Source: Sphingomonas_E sp042693015 (GTDB lineage Bacteria > Pseudomonadota > Alphaproteobacteria > Sphingomonadales > Sphingomonadaceae). Taken from it: a stretch of 64,000 nt of DNA. The notes under the pieces are model-generated. The model was not told where the DNA came from, made no database searches, and worked only from the letters and a program-made list of their open reading frames with translations. This document shows, one piece after another, positions 33,629 through 42,823 of this stretch. The translations under genes and the position numbers were made by a program. Location of the stretch: the NCBI RefSeq assembly GCF_042693015.1, contig NZ_CP170544.1:1736001-1800000 (forward strand), given 5' to 3'. How positions within the stretch are numbered: the first letter of the stretch is position 1; every line of letters begins with the position of its first letter.

Positions 33629-34408
33629 TTGATCAAGCCGCCGTCAAAGCTGCTGACATTGGCGGAACCTTGGCGCGCCGGCATGGAAGCGCTCGGATTG
33701 CTCGCTCTGGCACCGCTTCTCGCCTTGTCGCCGCGCGGCGACGGCCATGTCGTGCTCGTCCTCCCCGGGTTCGCGACCAACGACCACGCCACCACCCTGT
33801 TGCGTCTGTTCCTCGCGCAGCAAGGCTATGATGCCCGAAGCTGGGATCTTGGCTGGAACCTCGATCACCGGACAGTCGGTCAGGAAGGCGAACTCATCAC
33901 CGCGCGCGTCGAGGCCTTGCGGCGGGAAAGCAAGCGCGCCGTCAGCCTGGTCGGCTGGAGCCTTGGCGGCGTAATCGCGCGCGAGGCCGCGCGGCGCGTG
34001 CCGGAATTGGTTCGCACCGTCGTCAGCCTCGCCAGCCCGTTCTCGGGTGACCCGTCGGCCAATGCGATCCGCGGGCTCTATGAGGCATTGAGCGGCAACA
34101 TCATTGCCTCACCCCAGACGCGCGCGCGCTATGCCAACGGTGGAGCGGCGCTGCCTGTCCCGTCGACCGCGGTGTTCAGCCAGTCAGACGGCATTGCCGC
34201 CTGGCGCAACTGCGTCGGGACGGAAGATGCGATCAACGAGAATGTCGAAGTGCATTCGAGCCATTTCGGCATGGTCGTGAACCCGGCGGTGCTGCACGTG
34301 ATTGCCGATCGGCTTGCACAGCCGGAAGGCGCGTGGCGGCGCTTCACGCCTCCGCAGGCATTCGGGTTCCTCTATCCTCCCGCGGCCGCCCTTCAGCCCA
34401 GCCCATAG
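33629..34408 (+). CDS. Alpha/beta hydrolase, lipase-like
   Basis: A 259-residue serine hydrolase. HVVLVLPGFATNDHATTLLR opens the fold. The nucleophile elbow is VGWSLGGVIAREAARR with Ser in G-x-S-x-G, and SHFGMVVNPAVLHVIADRL carries the probable catalytic His. The start is a TTG at 33629 after GAGGCGGCG; the first Met is at codon 19. A hydrophobic stretch LGLLALAPLLAL near residues 22-33 could be a weak membrane anchor. Its 3' end overlaps the convergent GNAT gene by 16 bases. The substrate is unknown; esterase or lipase activity is most likely. Confidence 0.8.
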   Translation: MIKPPSKLLTLAEPWRAGMEALGLLALAPLLALSPRGDGHVVLVLPGFATNDHATTLLRLFLAQQGYDARSWDLGWNLDHRTVGQEGELITARVEALRRESKRAVSLVGWSLGGVIAREAARRVPELVRTVVSLASPFSGDPSANAIRGLYEALSGNIIASPQTRARYANGGAALPVPSTAVFSQSDGIAAWRNCVGTEDAINENVEVHSSHFGMVVNPAVLHVIADRLAQPEGAWRRFTPPQAFGFLYPPAAALQPSP

Positions 34409-34947
34409 GCCAGATGCTGTCTACCCTGGCGCAGCACGTCCAGGCTGAGGATCGCGATGTCGTGCTTCGCGCCCTCGGCATCGCGCACATGATCGCGCAG
34501 CATCGCCTCGACGCGGAAGCCCATCTCCTCGAACAGCGCTATCGCCCCCCGCTGTTCGGGAACGATGCGGACGATCAGCTTCTCGACGCCATCGGCGACG
34601 GCGAGCGCGAACGCCTCCTGGGCCAGGCGTCGGCCGATACCGGCGCCGCGGTTTCCCTGGGCGACGAGCACGCGGATTTCGGCGACATGGGGCGACCAGC
34701 TCAGCGCATCACGCACCACCGCGGCGCAGCCGACAAGCTCCTCGCCCGAATAAGCGAGCAGGCTGCGGATCAGCCCGCGCTCATTCTGCTCGATCCAGGC
34801 GGATACGACCTTGTCGACGCGGATGTCGCGCTGGAGGAAGAGGAGGTCGATCAGCGGCAGCGCCTCGGCAAAGGCGACGATCGCGCGTGCGTCGCCGGCG
34901 CTCATCGGGCGCACCTCAATGGCTTGATCTGTCGTCACGGCGTTCAT
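34393..34947 (-). CDS. GNAT family N-acetyltransferase
   Basis: A 184-residue protein with the GNAT fold. The acetyl-CoA-binding motif A is EIRVLVAQGNRGAGIGRRLA, with the RGxGIGRRL loop. IVPEQRGAIALFEEMGFRVE forms motif B. The preceding strand is GEELVGCAAVVRD. It lies one base after the phaC stop on the same strand, so it is probably in the phaE-phaC operon. The acceptor is unknown, and a role in PHA metabolism is only suggested by position. Confidence 0.85.
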   Translation of the reverse strand: MNAVTTDQAIEVRPMSAGDARAIVAFAEALPLIDLLFLQRDIRVDKVVSAWIEQNERGLIRSLLAYSGEELVGCAAVVRDALSWSPHVAEIRVLVAQGNRGAGIGRRLAQEAFALAVADGVEKLIVRIVPEQRGAIALFEEMGFRVEAMLRDHVRDAEGAKHDIAILSLDVLRQGRQHLAYGLG

Positions 34948-34948
34948 T

Positions 34949-36034
34949 TCAGATCGATCTCCTGCCGAGCCATGCGTCGATCGAGGGCCATAGGCGCCGC
35001 ACGGCGCTCGGCCCGGCGACGACGCTCACATGACCGCCCTTGGTCAAGATTTCCTCGCAGTCGTTCGAGCCCGTCAGGCTGAGCAACGGTGCGGCCGCTT
35101 CACGCGCGACGACGTGGTCATGCTCGGCGACGATGCTCAGGATCGGCGCGGTGATCGCCCGCAAGTCCACCGGGCGGCCGCCAATCTCCATCTGCCCTTC
35201 GACGAGCGCATTGTCCCACAGCAGGTGCTTGACGATCTGCCGGAAATAGCCGCCGGGCATCGGCAGCGTCTCCGCCGACCAGCGGTCGAACATGCGGTAG
35301 GATTTGACGAAATCGTCGTTCCACATGTTCGCCCAGAGATTGATGACGCCCGCCGTCCGGTTGGCCGGACGCATCAGATCGAACGCGCCGAGCACCAGTT
35401 CGGGCGGGATGTTGCCCAGCGTGGCGACAAGCCGGTCGACGTCGAAATGCTCGCGATCGGCCCAGACGCGGAACAGTCGCATATGGCGAAAGTCGATCGG
35501 CGTGGTGAAGCAGAGCAGGTTGGCGATGCGGTTCTGCTCGCCAAGCGCCGCATACATCACCGCCAATGTCCCGCCCATGCAATAGCCGCCGAGCGTAACC
35601 TCGCGCTCGCCCGTCTCTTCGCCGATCCGCTCGATCGAGGCTGGAATGAAGTCCAGCAGATAGTCCTCGAGCGCCAGTTTCGCCTCGTCGGTGCGTGGCG
35701 GCATCCAGTCGAGCAGATAGATATCATAGCCCCGCTGGAGCATGAACTCCATGAAGCTCTGTCCGCTTGCGAGATCGAAGATATAGCCCTTGTTGCTCGG
35801 CGGCGTGACGATCAGCAGCGGTACGCGATAGACCTCGTCGCTCACCGGCCGGTAGCGGTAGAGCGCCATCGTGCCCCGGCGGATGAGGAGGTCGCTCGCC
35901 ATTGCGCCGACCGGCTGGCGCGGCGCGGTCAGGAATTCGAGGCCCTTGATGTTACGCTGGATCGCGCGATCAATTTCGCGGCGGACCCGATCGCCGACCG
36001 CGCTGGAATCGAAATTCTCCGCGCTGGCGTTCAA
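34949..36034 (-). CDS. phaC: Class III poly(3-hydroxyalkanoate) synthase subunit PhaC
   Basis: A 361-residue synthase catalytic subunit that polymerises hydroxyacyl-CoA into storage polyester. The lipase-like box with Cys nucleophile is GGYCMGGTLAVMYAA. The catalytic Asp is in IVAEHDHVVA and the His in TKGGHVSVVAG. The invariant LLIVTPPSNKGYIFDL and LLDWMPPRTDE segments are present. The length, far below 550 residues, fits class III, which needs PhaE. Its start overlaps the phaE stop (ATGA). It is cytoplasmic and granule-associated. Confidence 0.92.
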   Translation of the reverse strand: MNASAENFDSSAVGDRVRREIDRAIQRNIKGLEFLTAPRQPVGAMASDLLIRRGTMALYRYRPVSDEVYRVPLLIVTPPSNKGYIFDLASGQSFMEFMLQRGYDIYLLDWMPPRTDEAKLALEDYLLDFIPASIERIGEETGEREVTLGGYCMGGTLAVMYAALGEQNRIANLLCFTTPIDFRHMRLFRVWADREHFDVDRLVATLGNIPPELVLGAFDLMRPANRTAGVINLWANMWNDDFVKSYRMFDRWSAETLPMPGGYFRQIVKHLLWDNALVEGQMEIGGRPVDLRAITAPILSIVAEHDHVVAREAAAPLLSLTGSNDCEEILTKGGHVSVVAGPSAVRRLWPSIDAWLGRRSI

Positions 36035-36393
36035 GTCGCGGAATCCGGTGGCTGGCGCGTGCGTCGCGGTTGGGCGGTCGATGGCGCAGCCGCCGTCTTG
36101 GTCTGAACCACCGCCAAAGCCAGCGCATCGATCTTCTGCTCGATGCGATCGAGCCGATCGAGAACCTCACTTATCTGTGCCTGCGTAGGAAGCTGCGCGG
36201 AACGCGCGAGGCGATCCAGATGGTCTTCGACATTCTTGCGGGCGGCGAAAGACAGTTTTGCGAACTGATTCATCGATCCGGCAAAGGTTTCGTTCGCGCT
36301 CAGACTTGCCGACATGTCGTTGATCTGTCGCTCCCATTGGGAAACGAACCCTTGCCACGCGGCGATCGGATCGAAATCTGATTTCTCGGCCAA
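36031..36393 (-). CDS. phaE: PhaE-like subunit of class III PHA synthase
   Basis: A 120-residue helical protein. A TTG start at 36393 is chosen because GGAG lies seven bases upstream and the first residues are then AEKSDFDPIAAWQGFVSQWE. The middle has NQFAKLSFAARKNVEDHLDR and the C-terminal half is coiled coil (ISEVLDRLDRIEQKIDALAL) followed by a basic Ala/Thr/Pro tail. The WxxFVxxWE opening and the C-terminal coiled coil fit PhaE or a phasin-like partner, although it is shorter than classical PhaE. It is directly coupled to phaC, which supports the role. Confidence 0.75.
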   Translation of the reverse strand: MAEKSDFDPIAAWQGFVSQWERQINDMSASLSANETFAGSMNQFAKLSFAARKNVEDHLDRLARSAQLPTQAQISEVLDRLDRIEQKIDALALAVVQTKTAAAPSTAQPRRTRQPPDSAT

Positions 36394-36528
36394 CGATTTT
36401 CTCCGCCTACAGCCTCGGCCACGGACAGCCTTTCCGCAACCTAGCGGAAATGCGTGGGGCCGCCCGCTCCGGCTCCAACTCGGCATCATGTTCGCCAGCG
36501 CGACGCACCTTGATGATTGGAGCGAACA

Positions 36529-38181
36529 TCAGTGGTTGGGCATATGTGTGCCGAGATGACGGCCGGCGATGTAGCCGAAGGTCATGCCCGGTCCCAACGT
36601 CCCGCCCGCGCCGCCATAGGCTTCACCCAGCACCGCGGCCATCGCGTTGCCTGCTGCGTAGAGACCAGGGATCGGGTTGCCGTTCCAGTCCAGCACCTGG
36701 GCGTCGCCATTGGTCTTGGGGCCGCCCGACGTGCCAAGCGCGCCGGATTCCATCTTGACCGCATAATACGGCCCCTGATCGATAACACCCAGGGTGCGAT
36801 AGGGGGGATCGAAGGCCGCATCGCCCCACATGTAGAAATTGTCGTACGTGTTGTCGCCGCGATTGAAGTCGTCGTCATGGCCCTTGCGGACCATCTCGTT
36901 GAACCGTGCCACGGTGGCCTTCAGCCCTTCGGCGTCGATACCCGCCTTCGCCGCCAGTTCGTCCAGCGTTTCCGCCTGCATCACGAAAGACGGAAGCGGC
37001 GATGTCGGCATCGCGTTGAAGAGCGGATACTTGTCCCGGTAGCGCTGATCGATGATCAGCCAATAGGGCAGATTGGCGTAGCTATGGGTCCCGGCGTCGA
37101 AGGCGTGCAGCGCCTTGCCCATCGCGTTGTAATTGGCCGCCTCGTTCACGAACCTTTTGCCGGCTCGGTTGACAAGGATGGCGCCGGGACGGGCCCGCTC
37201 GTCCGAACCCAGCAAATAGTTAGGCTTGGCGTCGCGGTGCTGGGGTTTGAATTCGAGCACGCTCTGCTGCCAGAAGGCATGCTGCATATTGCCCAGCTGC
37301 GCGCCGGCCTCGATCGCCATCAGCAGGCCGTCGCCTTCATTCTCCGGCACGCTTACCGGCCCCGTCAGCGGGCCGCGCAGGAAGGTTTTGACCAGGGTTT
37401 CGTTCCACTCGAAGCCGCCGGTGGCGATGACGACGCCACGGCGGGCGCGCACGCGGAAGTCGCGTCCATCGGCGTCTTCGGCGACGACGCCAATCACCCG
37501 ATCACCATCCTTGACCAGCTTGCGGGCGCGCTTTTCGAACTCGACCGGAATACCGCGATCCAGCACCGCCTTGAACAGCGATCCCGCCAGCGCCTGCCCG
37601 AGGCCCCGGTAATCATGCTTTTCGCGTTCGGCGAGTGTCGCTTCGTCCAGCGTGCCGTTGATCGCCTCCATCAGGCTGCCGCGCACCGGATAGGCCATCT
37701 TGGTGGGATTCACCCGCGTGGCCCATTTGCCGAGTTCCTCGAAGCAGAAGGCCTCGTTGTCCAATGAGCGCCCGCCATCGGGCTTGGCGCCCGGCATATA
37801 GGGCTGATAGTCGGGGAAGTCGGCATAGGCATGGAAGCGAACGGGCGTCCTGTCTGTGAAGTAGCGGATCATTTCCGGCCCGCTCTCCATGAATGCCCCA
37901 AGCGTTTCGGGGTCGAGCTGGCCGGGGGCGAGAGCATCGAGATATGCGACGATGTCGTCGTCAGTATCCTCAATGCCGGCCGCTTGCTGATAGGGGTTAT
38001 TGGGAATCCACAGCATGCCGCCAGACATGGCTGTCGTCCCGCCGACCATCCCGGATTTTTCCAGGATGACCACATCGCCGGCACCGAAATCACGCGCGGA
38101 AATCGCCGCCGTCATGGCCGCCCCGCCGGAACCCAGAACGACGACGTCAGCCTCCAGATCCCAATTGAAGTCTTCAGTCAT
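36529..38181 (-). CDS. FAD-dependent oxidoreductase, 3-ketosteroid dehydrogenase-like
   Basis: A 550-residue flavoprotein of the fumarate reductase/3-ketosteroid dehydrogenase family. The N-terminal FAD motif is DVVVLGSGGAAMTAAISARD, followed by GMVGGTTAMSGGMLWIPNN. RGVVIATGGFEWN comes next, and the C-terminal FAD contact is YAAGNAMAAVLGEAYGGAGG then TLGPGMTFGYIAGRH. These match enzymes that dehydrogenate steroid A rings or related ring ketones. The start at 38181 was chosen over longer forms because GAGGG lies upstream and the extension is not protein-like. It stands alone; substrate unconfirmed. Confidence 0.85.
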   Translation of the reverse strand: MTEDFNWDLEADVVVLGSGGAAMTAAISARDFGAGDVVILEKSGMVGGTTAMSGGMLWIPNNPYQQAAGIEDTDDDIVAYLDALAPGQLDPETLGAFMESGPEMIRYFTDRTPVRFHAYADFPDYQPYMPGAKPDGGRSLDNEAFCFEELGKWATRVNPTKMAYPVRGSLMEAINGTLDEATLAEREKHDYRGLGQALAGSLFKAVLDRGIPVEFEKRARKLVKDGDRVIGVVAEDADGRDFRVRARRGVVIATGGFEWNETLVKTFLRGPLTGPVSVPENEGDGLLMAIEAGAQLGNMQHAFWQQSVLEFKPQHRDAKPNYLLGSDERARPGAILVNRAGKRFVNEAANYNAMGKALHAFDAGTHSYANLPYWLIIDQRYRDKYPLFNAMPTSPLPSFVMQAETLDELAAKAGIDAEGLKATVARFNEMVRKGHDDDFNRGDNTYDNFYMWGDAAFDPPYRTLGVIDQGPYYAVKMESGALGTSGGPKTNGDAQVLDWNGNPIPGLYAAGNAMAAVLGEAYGGAGGTLGPGMTFGYIAGRHLGTHMPNH

Positions 38182-38320
38182 GGTCCATGTCCCTCGCCAT
38201 TCGATTCCGGAGTATCGGGCGATCGCCATCGCCCCCTCCATGGCGCTAGGGACACTGTAGTTTTCGGCCGGAAGCTACTCCAAGATGTCCTAGGGTGGGC
38301 TGCCCCATAACAGCCGGCGG

Positions 38321-38350
38321 TCACCGGGCGTTGAAGTATCACCCGGCGTT
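38321..38350. promoter_or_regulatory. Pair of 12-bp direct repeats
   Basis: TCACCGGGCGTT at 38321 and TCACCCGGCGTT at 38339 differ by one base and are 18 bases apart start to start. They lie between the flavoprotein start and the 3' end of the kinase gene, so they could bind a regulator of the flavoprotein. Confidence 0.25.
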
Positions 38351-38406
38351 AGGAAGGTGGGTTTTGACGTTGCCATGTTCTGCGCGGCGGCCTCTTCAGG
38401 ACCGCG

Positions 38407-40929
38407 TTAACCCGAAATGAGCTCGCGAATGCGACCCGCAAGCGTGTCCATGGCGAAGGGCTTGGTGAGGACGTGCATACCCGCTTCCATCCTGCTGCTG
38501 CCCATCACCGCGCTTTCGGCATAACCCGTGATAAACAGGATCTTGAGTTCTGGTCGATCGACACGCGCTGCGTCCGCCAACTGACGGCCGTTCATCCCCT
38601 TCGGCAGTCCGACGTCGGTGATCAGCAACTCGACATGTTGTTGTTTCCGGAGAAGGTCGAGTCCCTCCGCTCCATCAGTCGCCTCGAGCGTTTTATAACC
38701 CAGTTCCTTGAGGACGTCGGTGATCAGGGTACGGATCGCCGGCTCGTCATCGACAACAAGCACCGTTTCCCCTTCTGCCGGTGGGAGCTCTCTTCCCTGT
38801 CGCTCGCTACTGTTTTCGCCCTCCTCCTCCGAATTCACCCGCGGGAAATACAAGCTCATGGTCGTGCCACTGCCCAGTTCGGATTCGATCCTGACATGAC
38901 CACCGGATTGTTTGACGAAGCCATAGATCATCGACAGACCCAGCCCAGTTCCTTCACCCAGAGGTTTGGTCGTGTAAAATGGGTCAAACGCGCGCTCGAT
39001 CGTCTCGGGCGTCATGCCGGTGCCCGTATCGGCAACCGACAGCACAACATAGTCGCCGGGCGGAAACTCGGCAGTTCCACCCGCCCTGCCGCTTGGCCCC
39101 GTACCATTATGCGTTTCGATGGTGATGGATCCACCGTCCGGCATCGCGTCGCGAGCGTTTATGCAAAGATTTAGCAACGCGTTCTCGAGCTGGTTGGGAT
39201 CGATAAGTGCTGTCCAAAGGTCGTCCGTCCGGCGCATGTCGATTTCGATTGTGGGTCCCACCGATCGATTCAAAAACTCCGCCATACCGGCAACTAGCCG
39301 GTCGATGTCGGTGGGTTTCGGATCCAGCGTCTGGCGTCGTGAAAAAGCAAGCAGACGATGCGTCAGGGCCGCAGCTCGCTTCGTTGCTGCCTGCGCCATT
39401 TCGAGATATTTCTCGACTTCGCCAGCGCGCCCCTGGCTAATCCGCATCTGCATCAACTCGAGACCGCCTGCGACCCCCGTCAGCAGATTGTTGAAATCGT
39501 GCGCAATGCCACCGGTCAGCTGGCCGACCGCTTCCATCTTCTGCGCCTGGCGCAGCTGCTCCTGGGCCACCTCATTTTCCCGGGTTCGCTCCTCGACCTG
39601 ACGCTCGAGCGAGGCCGCCAATTCGGCCAGGGAGATTTCCGCCTGGCACCTTTCGATGGCGGCCTGCGTGCGATCGGCAACATTCCGGACAAACGCCAGA
39701 TCGGTGTCGCTCCAGGCGCGCGGCTCCTCATGATTGAGATAGAGCAGTGCGACGAAATCGCCATGGTCGACAACAGGCATGTTGAGAACTGCACGAGCAT
39801 GGATGGCCTCAAGCACAGAAGCCGTCTCGGATGTACGCGGATCCAGACGCGCATCTGCGATTGCGACCGTCTCGCCACGTTTCAGGTCGTCGATATAGGA
39901 ACCATAGTCACGAAAGTTGAGGATGCCCGCGAGGCTATCGATACCGGGCAGTTGCCAGTCGCGCTCAATGGCGATTGTCTCCGAAACAGGGTCGATAATA
40001 CCGTAACCCGCGCGACTGACGCCGAACGTCTCACCCAGAATCTTGGTCGCCAGAAACGACATATCCGCCGGGTCGCTGAGCTGCCGCAGTCCGTCGCCAA
40101 GAGCGATAAGCGCCATTCTCCGGCTATCCGCCTCGCGATGCACCGTGACGTCCTGGGTGACCCCAACCATCCGCAATGGCTGACCGAGATTGTCGCGCTC
40201 CAGCCGCCCATTGACCTTGATCCAGTGGATTGATCCGTCGGGCCAACGGCATCGATACTGGATGTCAACGTCGGCACCCGACGCGATCGCCTCGGTCATC
40301 GCCGCGCGTGTACCATCGCGGTCCGGGTGAAGGATCTTGGCGAGCAAGTCCAGATAAGTGAATTCGACATCCTCCCGTCCGTGATGGGCCCCTGCCTCCG
40401 GAGAGACGCCGAGCAAGCCGGAGGGTATCTCCATCGACCAGGCACCCAGTCCCCCGGCCCTCAAGGCAATCCGCAAGCGCTCTTGGCCATCGCGAATTTC
40501 CTCAAGCCTGCTGCGCGCCTCATATTGCCGCAGTCGAGCGCGCCGCGCCGCGCGGGCGAGGCTTACCAGCGTCGTCGGATGAAACGGACGCTCGAGAAAG
40601 GTCACATTGCCGAGCGTCTCCAGCACACGTACCGCAGCCGGGTTGCGCTCCAGGCCGCCGCCGCGGGCGGTGAGAACGATGAACGGGAAATCCGACCATT
40701 CTGCCTGGTCGGCGATGAACCCGGCGAGTTCACGAAGATCTACGCCACGCAGCACTTCCTCGGTCACGATCCCGAAGGCCGCGCCAGTGCGCAGAGTTTG
40801 CACCAGTGATGCCACATCTGGCACCATCGTAGCTGCCAGACCTGCCTCGCGTAAAATGGACGTGGCAACGGCGGCGTCGCGGCCATGCGGCGCGAGAATG
40901 GCGGCGCCCTCGGAAAGTGTGCGGTTCAA
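38407..40929 (-). CDS. Hybrid sensor histidine kinase with PAS, GAF and receiver domains
   Basis: An 840-residue cytoplasmic kinase with no membrane helix. The N-terminal 135 residues look like a degenerate receiver; the usual phospho-Asp position reads FGIVTEEVL. A PAS domain spans about 150-275 (GSIHWIKVNGRLE) and a GAF domain about 290-440. The HisKA box is MEAVGQLTGGIAHDFNNLLT and the ATPase core shows NLCINARDAMPDGG, DTGTGM and GEGTGLGLSMIYGFVKQSGG. The C-terminal receiver has VLVVDDEPAIR and LLITDVGLPKGMNG. It starts at a TTG seven bases after the KaiC-like gene, so the two are one operon. The Cys-free GAF is probably not a bilin sensor. Confidence 0.9.
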   Translation of the reverse strand: MNRTLSEGAAILAPHGRDAAVATSILREAGLAATMVPDVASLVQTLRTGAAFGIVTEEVLRGVDLRELAGFIADQAEWSDFPFIVLTARGGGLERNPAAVRVLETLGNVTFLERPFHPTTLVSLARAARRARLRQYEARSRLEEIRDGQERLRIALRAGGLGAWSMEIPSGLLGVSPEAGAHHGREDVEFTYLDLLAKILHPDRDGTRAAMTEAIASGADVDIQYRCRWPDGSIHWIKVNGRLERDNLGQPLRMVGVTQDVTVHREADSRRMALIALGDGLRQLSDPADMSFLATKILGETFGVSRAGYGIIDPVSETIAIERDWQLPGIDSLAGILNFRDYGSYIDDLKRGETVAIADARLDPRTSETASVLEAIHARAVLNMPVVDHGDFVALLYLNHEEPRAWSDTDLAFVRNVADRTQAAIERCQAEISLAELAASLERQVEERTRENEVAQEQLRQAQKMEAVGQLTGGIAHDFNNLLTGVAGGLELMQMRISQGRAGEVEKYLEMAQAATKRAAALTHRLLAFSRRQTLDPKPTDIDRLVAGMAEFLNRSVGPTIEIDMRRTDDLWTALIDPNQLENALLNLCINARDAMPDGGSITIETHNGTGPSGRAGGTAEFPPGDYVVLSVADTGTGMTPETIERAFDPFYTTKPLGEGTGLGLSMIYGFVKQSGGHVRIESELGSGTTMSLYFPRVNSEEEGENSSERQGRELPPAEGETVLVVDDEPAIRTLITDVLKELGYKTLEATDGAEGLDLLRKQQHVELLITDVGLPKGMNGRQLADAARVDRPELKILFITGYAESAVMGSSRMEAGMHVLTKPFAMDTLAGRIRELISG

Positions 40930-40936
40930 ATCCGTC

Positions 40937-42415
40937 TCACGCTTTACTCGTATGGAGCAGTTCGGGACTATTGCTCACCAGGCTGGGGACGCCGCGCAAA
41001 ACGCCTTGAAAGCCGGTTAGCGGTTCGCCGACGGTGATGCCGTTCTGGCCGATCATGAATTCCCTTATCGTGTCCTCGTGTGTGCCGGTGCGCTTCTTAA
41101 CGATCGAGATGGCGCGGCGGACCCGTCCCAACGCCTCGAAATAGCGAAGCAAAATTACCGTGTCGGCGAGATAGGTCACGTCGACCGGCGCCTTCATATC
41201 GCCGACCAGTCCATGCTGCGCGACAGTGAGGAAGGTCGTAACGCCCTGACGGTTCAGATATTGCAGCAACTCGTGCATGTGCAGCACCAGTGCCTGTTCC
41301 TCGGGCATTGCTGCCTGATAGCCGTTGAGACTATCGATGACGACGGTCCGGGCGCCGTGGGTCTCGACGCAGCGCCTAACGCGCTCGGAGAACTCGCCCG
41401 GCGTCAGCTCGGCGGCATCGATCTGTTCGACAACCAGCTTGCCGTCACGGGTCATGGCCTCGAGATCAATTCCGATCTTCTTGCAGCGTTCGAACAGCAA
41501 GCCGAGCTCTTCGTCGAAGACGAATATCGCGGCGTTCTCGCCGCGCGAAATGGCGGATTTGATGAAGCTGAGTGTGATCAGCGATTTTCCTGTACCGGCA
41601 GGTCCGAGTATCAGGTTGCTCGCGCCCCGCTCCAGGCCGCCGCCAAGTAGTGCGTTCAACGGGGCATTATCGATCGGGACGGTCTCGCGTAGGAAAGCAG
41701 ACCGATGCTCGGCAGAAACCAGCCGCGGAAAGACGCGAATGCCGCCGGTGTCGATCACGAAGTCGTGATAGCCGCCGCGATAACGACGACCGCGATATTT
41801 GAGAACCCGCATACGTCGCCGCTCCGCGCCATAAGTCGGCGATAGTTCTTCCAGGCGGATCACCGCATGGGCGACGCTGTGAACCGTCTTGTCCAACTGG
41901 TCGGCAGTGAGGTCGTCGAGCATGAGCACGGTTGCATCGTTGCGTGAAAAATAATGCTTCAACGCCAGAACCTGCCGACGATAGCGCAACGAGCTCTGCG
42001 CGAGCAGGCGGATCTCGGAAAGGCTGTCGAGCACGACCCGCGATGGTTTCACACGCTCGAACACCTCGAAAATGCGCTTCGTGGTCTCGCCCAGTTCAAG
42101 GTCGGACGAATAGAGAAGGCTCTGCTGCTGTTCCTCGTTGAGCAGGCTTTCCGGCGGCACGAGCTCGAAGATGACGAACTGCTCACCAAACGCCCATTCA
42201 TGCGATGCCGCGCCGTCCCGAAGCTCTTCCTCGGTCTCTGAAAGCGTAATGTAGAGCACCTTTTCGCCGGCTTCGACGCCGGCAAGAAGGAATTGGGTGG
42301 CCAAAGTGGTCTTGCCCGTTCCCGGACTTCCTTCCAGGAGAAACAAGCGACCTTTCGAAAGACCTCCCACCAAGATTTCATCCAGCCCCGACACGCCCGT
42401 CGCGCAGTTCGCCAT
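40937..42415 (-). CDS. KaiC-like double-domain ATPase
   Basis: A 492-residue RecA-fold protein with two KaiC domains. Walker A motifs are GSPGTGKTTLATQF in domain 1 and GPAGTGKSLITLSF in domain 2. Walker B-like strands are SRVVLDSLSEIRLL and RTVVIDSLNGYQAAM. It is shorter than cyanobacterial KaiC and, with no KaiA or KaiB nearby, belongs to the stand-alone group common in proteobacteria. The ATG at 42415 is preferred because AGGTAGG precedes it; an ATG 36 bases earlier has no ribosome site. Linkage with the hybrid kinase suggests a signalling pair responding to light, redox or stress; the input is unknown. Confidence 0.88.
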   Translation of the reverse strand: MANCATGVSGLDEILVGGLSKGRLFLLEGSPGTGKTTLATQFLLAGVEAGEKVLYITLSETEEELRDGAASHEWAFGEQFVIFELVPPESLLNEEQQQSLLYSSDLELGETTKRIFEVFERVKPSRVVLDSLSEIRLLAQSSLRYRRQVLALKHYFSRNDATVLMLDDLTADQLDKTVHSVAHAVIRLEELSPTYGAERRRMRVLKYRGRRYRGGYHDFVIDTGGIRVFPRLVSAEHRSAFLRETVPIDNAPLNALLGGGLERGASNLILGPAGTGKSLITLSFIKSAISRGENAAIFVFDEELGLLFERCKKIGIDLEAMTRDGKLVVEQIDAAELTPGEFSERVRRCVETHGARTVVIDSLNGYQAAMPEEQALVLHMHELLQYLNRQGVTTFLTVAQHGLVGDMKAPVDVTYLADTVILLRYFEALGRVRRAISIVKKRTGTHEDTIREFMIGQNGITVGEPLTGFQGVLRGVPSLVSNSPELLHTSKA

Positions 42416-42823
42416 CAGACCTACCTCGCCTCTTACCACCGCCGCACGCATATCAATTCGGCTGCGTCACAGACTTGATCTGCCTTAATGCACTGGAAGA
42501 GTGATCGATCCCTGTCGCGCGCCTCAATCGCTATGAACGGCGCGTCGGGGCCTGGGGTGGAAATGGCGCTTTACGAAGAGCGGGAGTTTGGACTGCAAGC
42601 GATCCCGATCCGAGGCCATGCGATCCAGGAAGAAGTCGGAACGCGGCACGCACGCTGCTCGATGCGGTTCGTGCGCGACGAGAAGACAAGCCGGCCAGCG
42701 CAAGCGCGCACCTGAAGCAGCCGCCCCAAAAATAGGAATCTGTCAAAAGCTTGAAGCCATATTCTGGGAATCACCGCTGTGGGGGCGGAGGCCCACACCC
42801 GCCGCCTCCACCCTGTGCGTAAA
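42416..42823. other. Intergenic region, nothing identified
   Basis: It lies between the starts and ends of two leftward genes and presumably holds the promoter of the KaiC operon. Open frames here have shadow-like composition. No repeat or RNA gene is visible. Confidence 0.35.
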
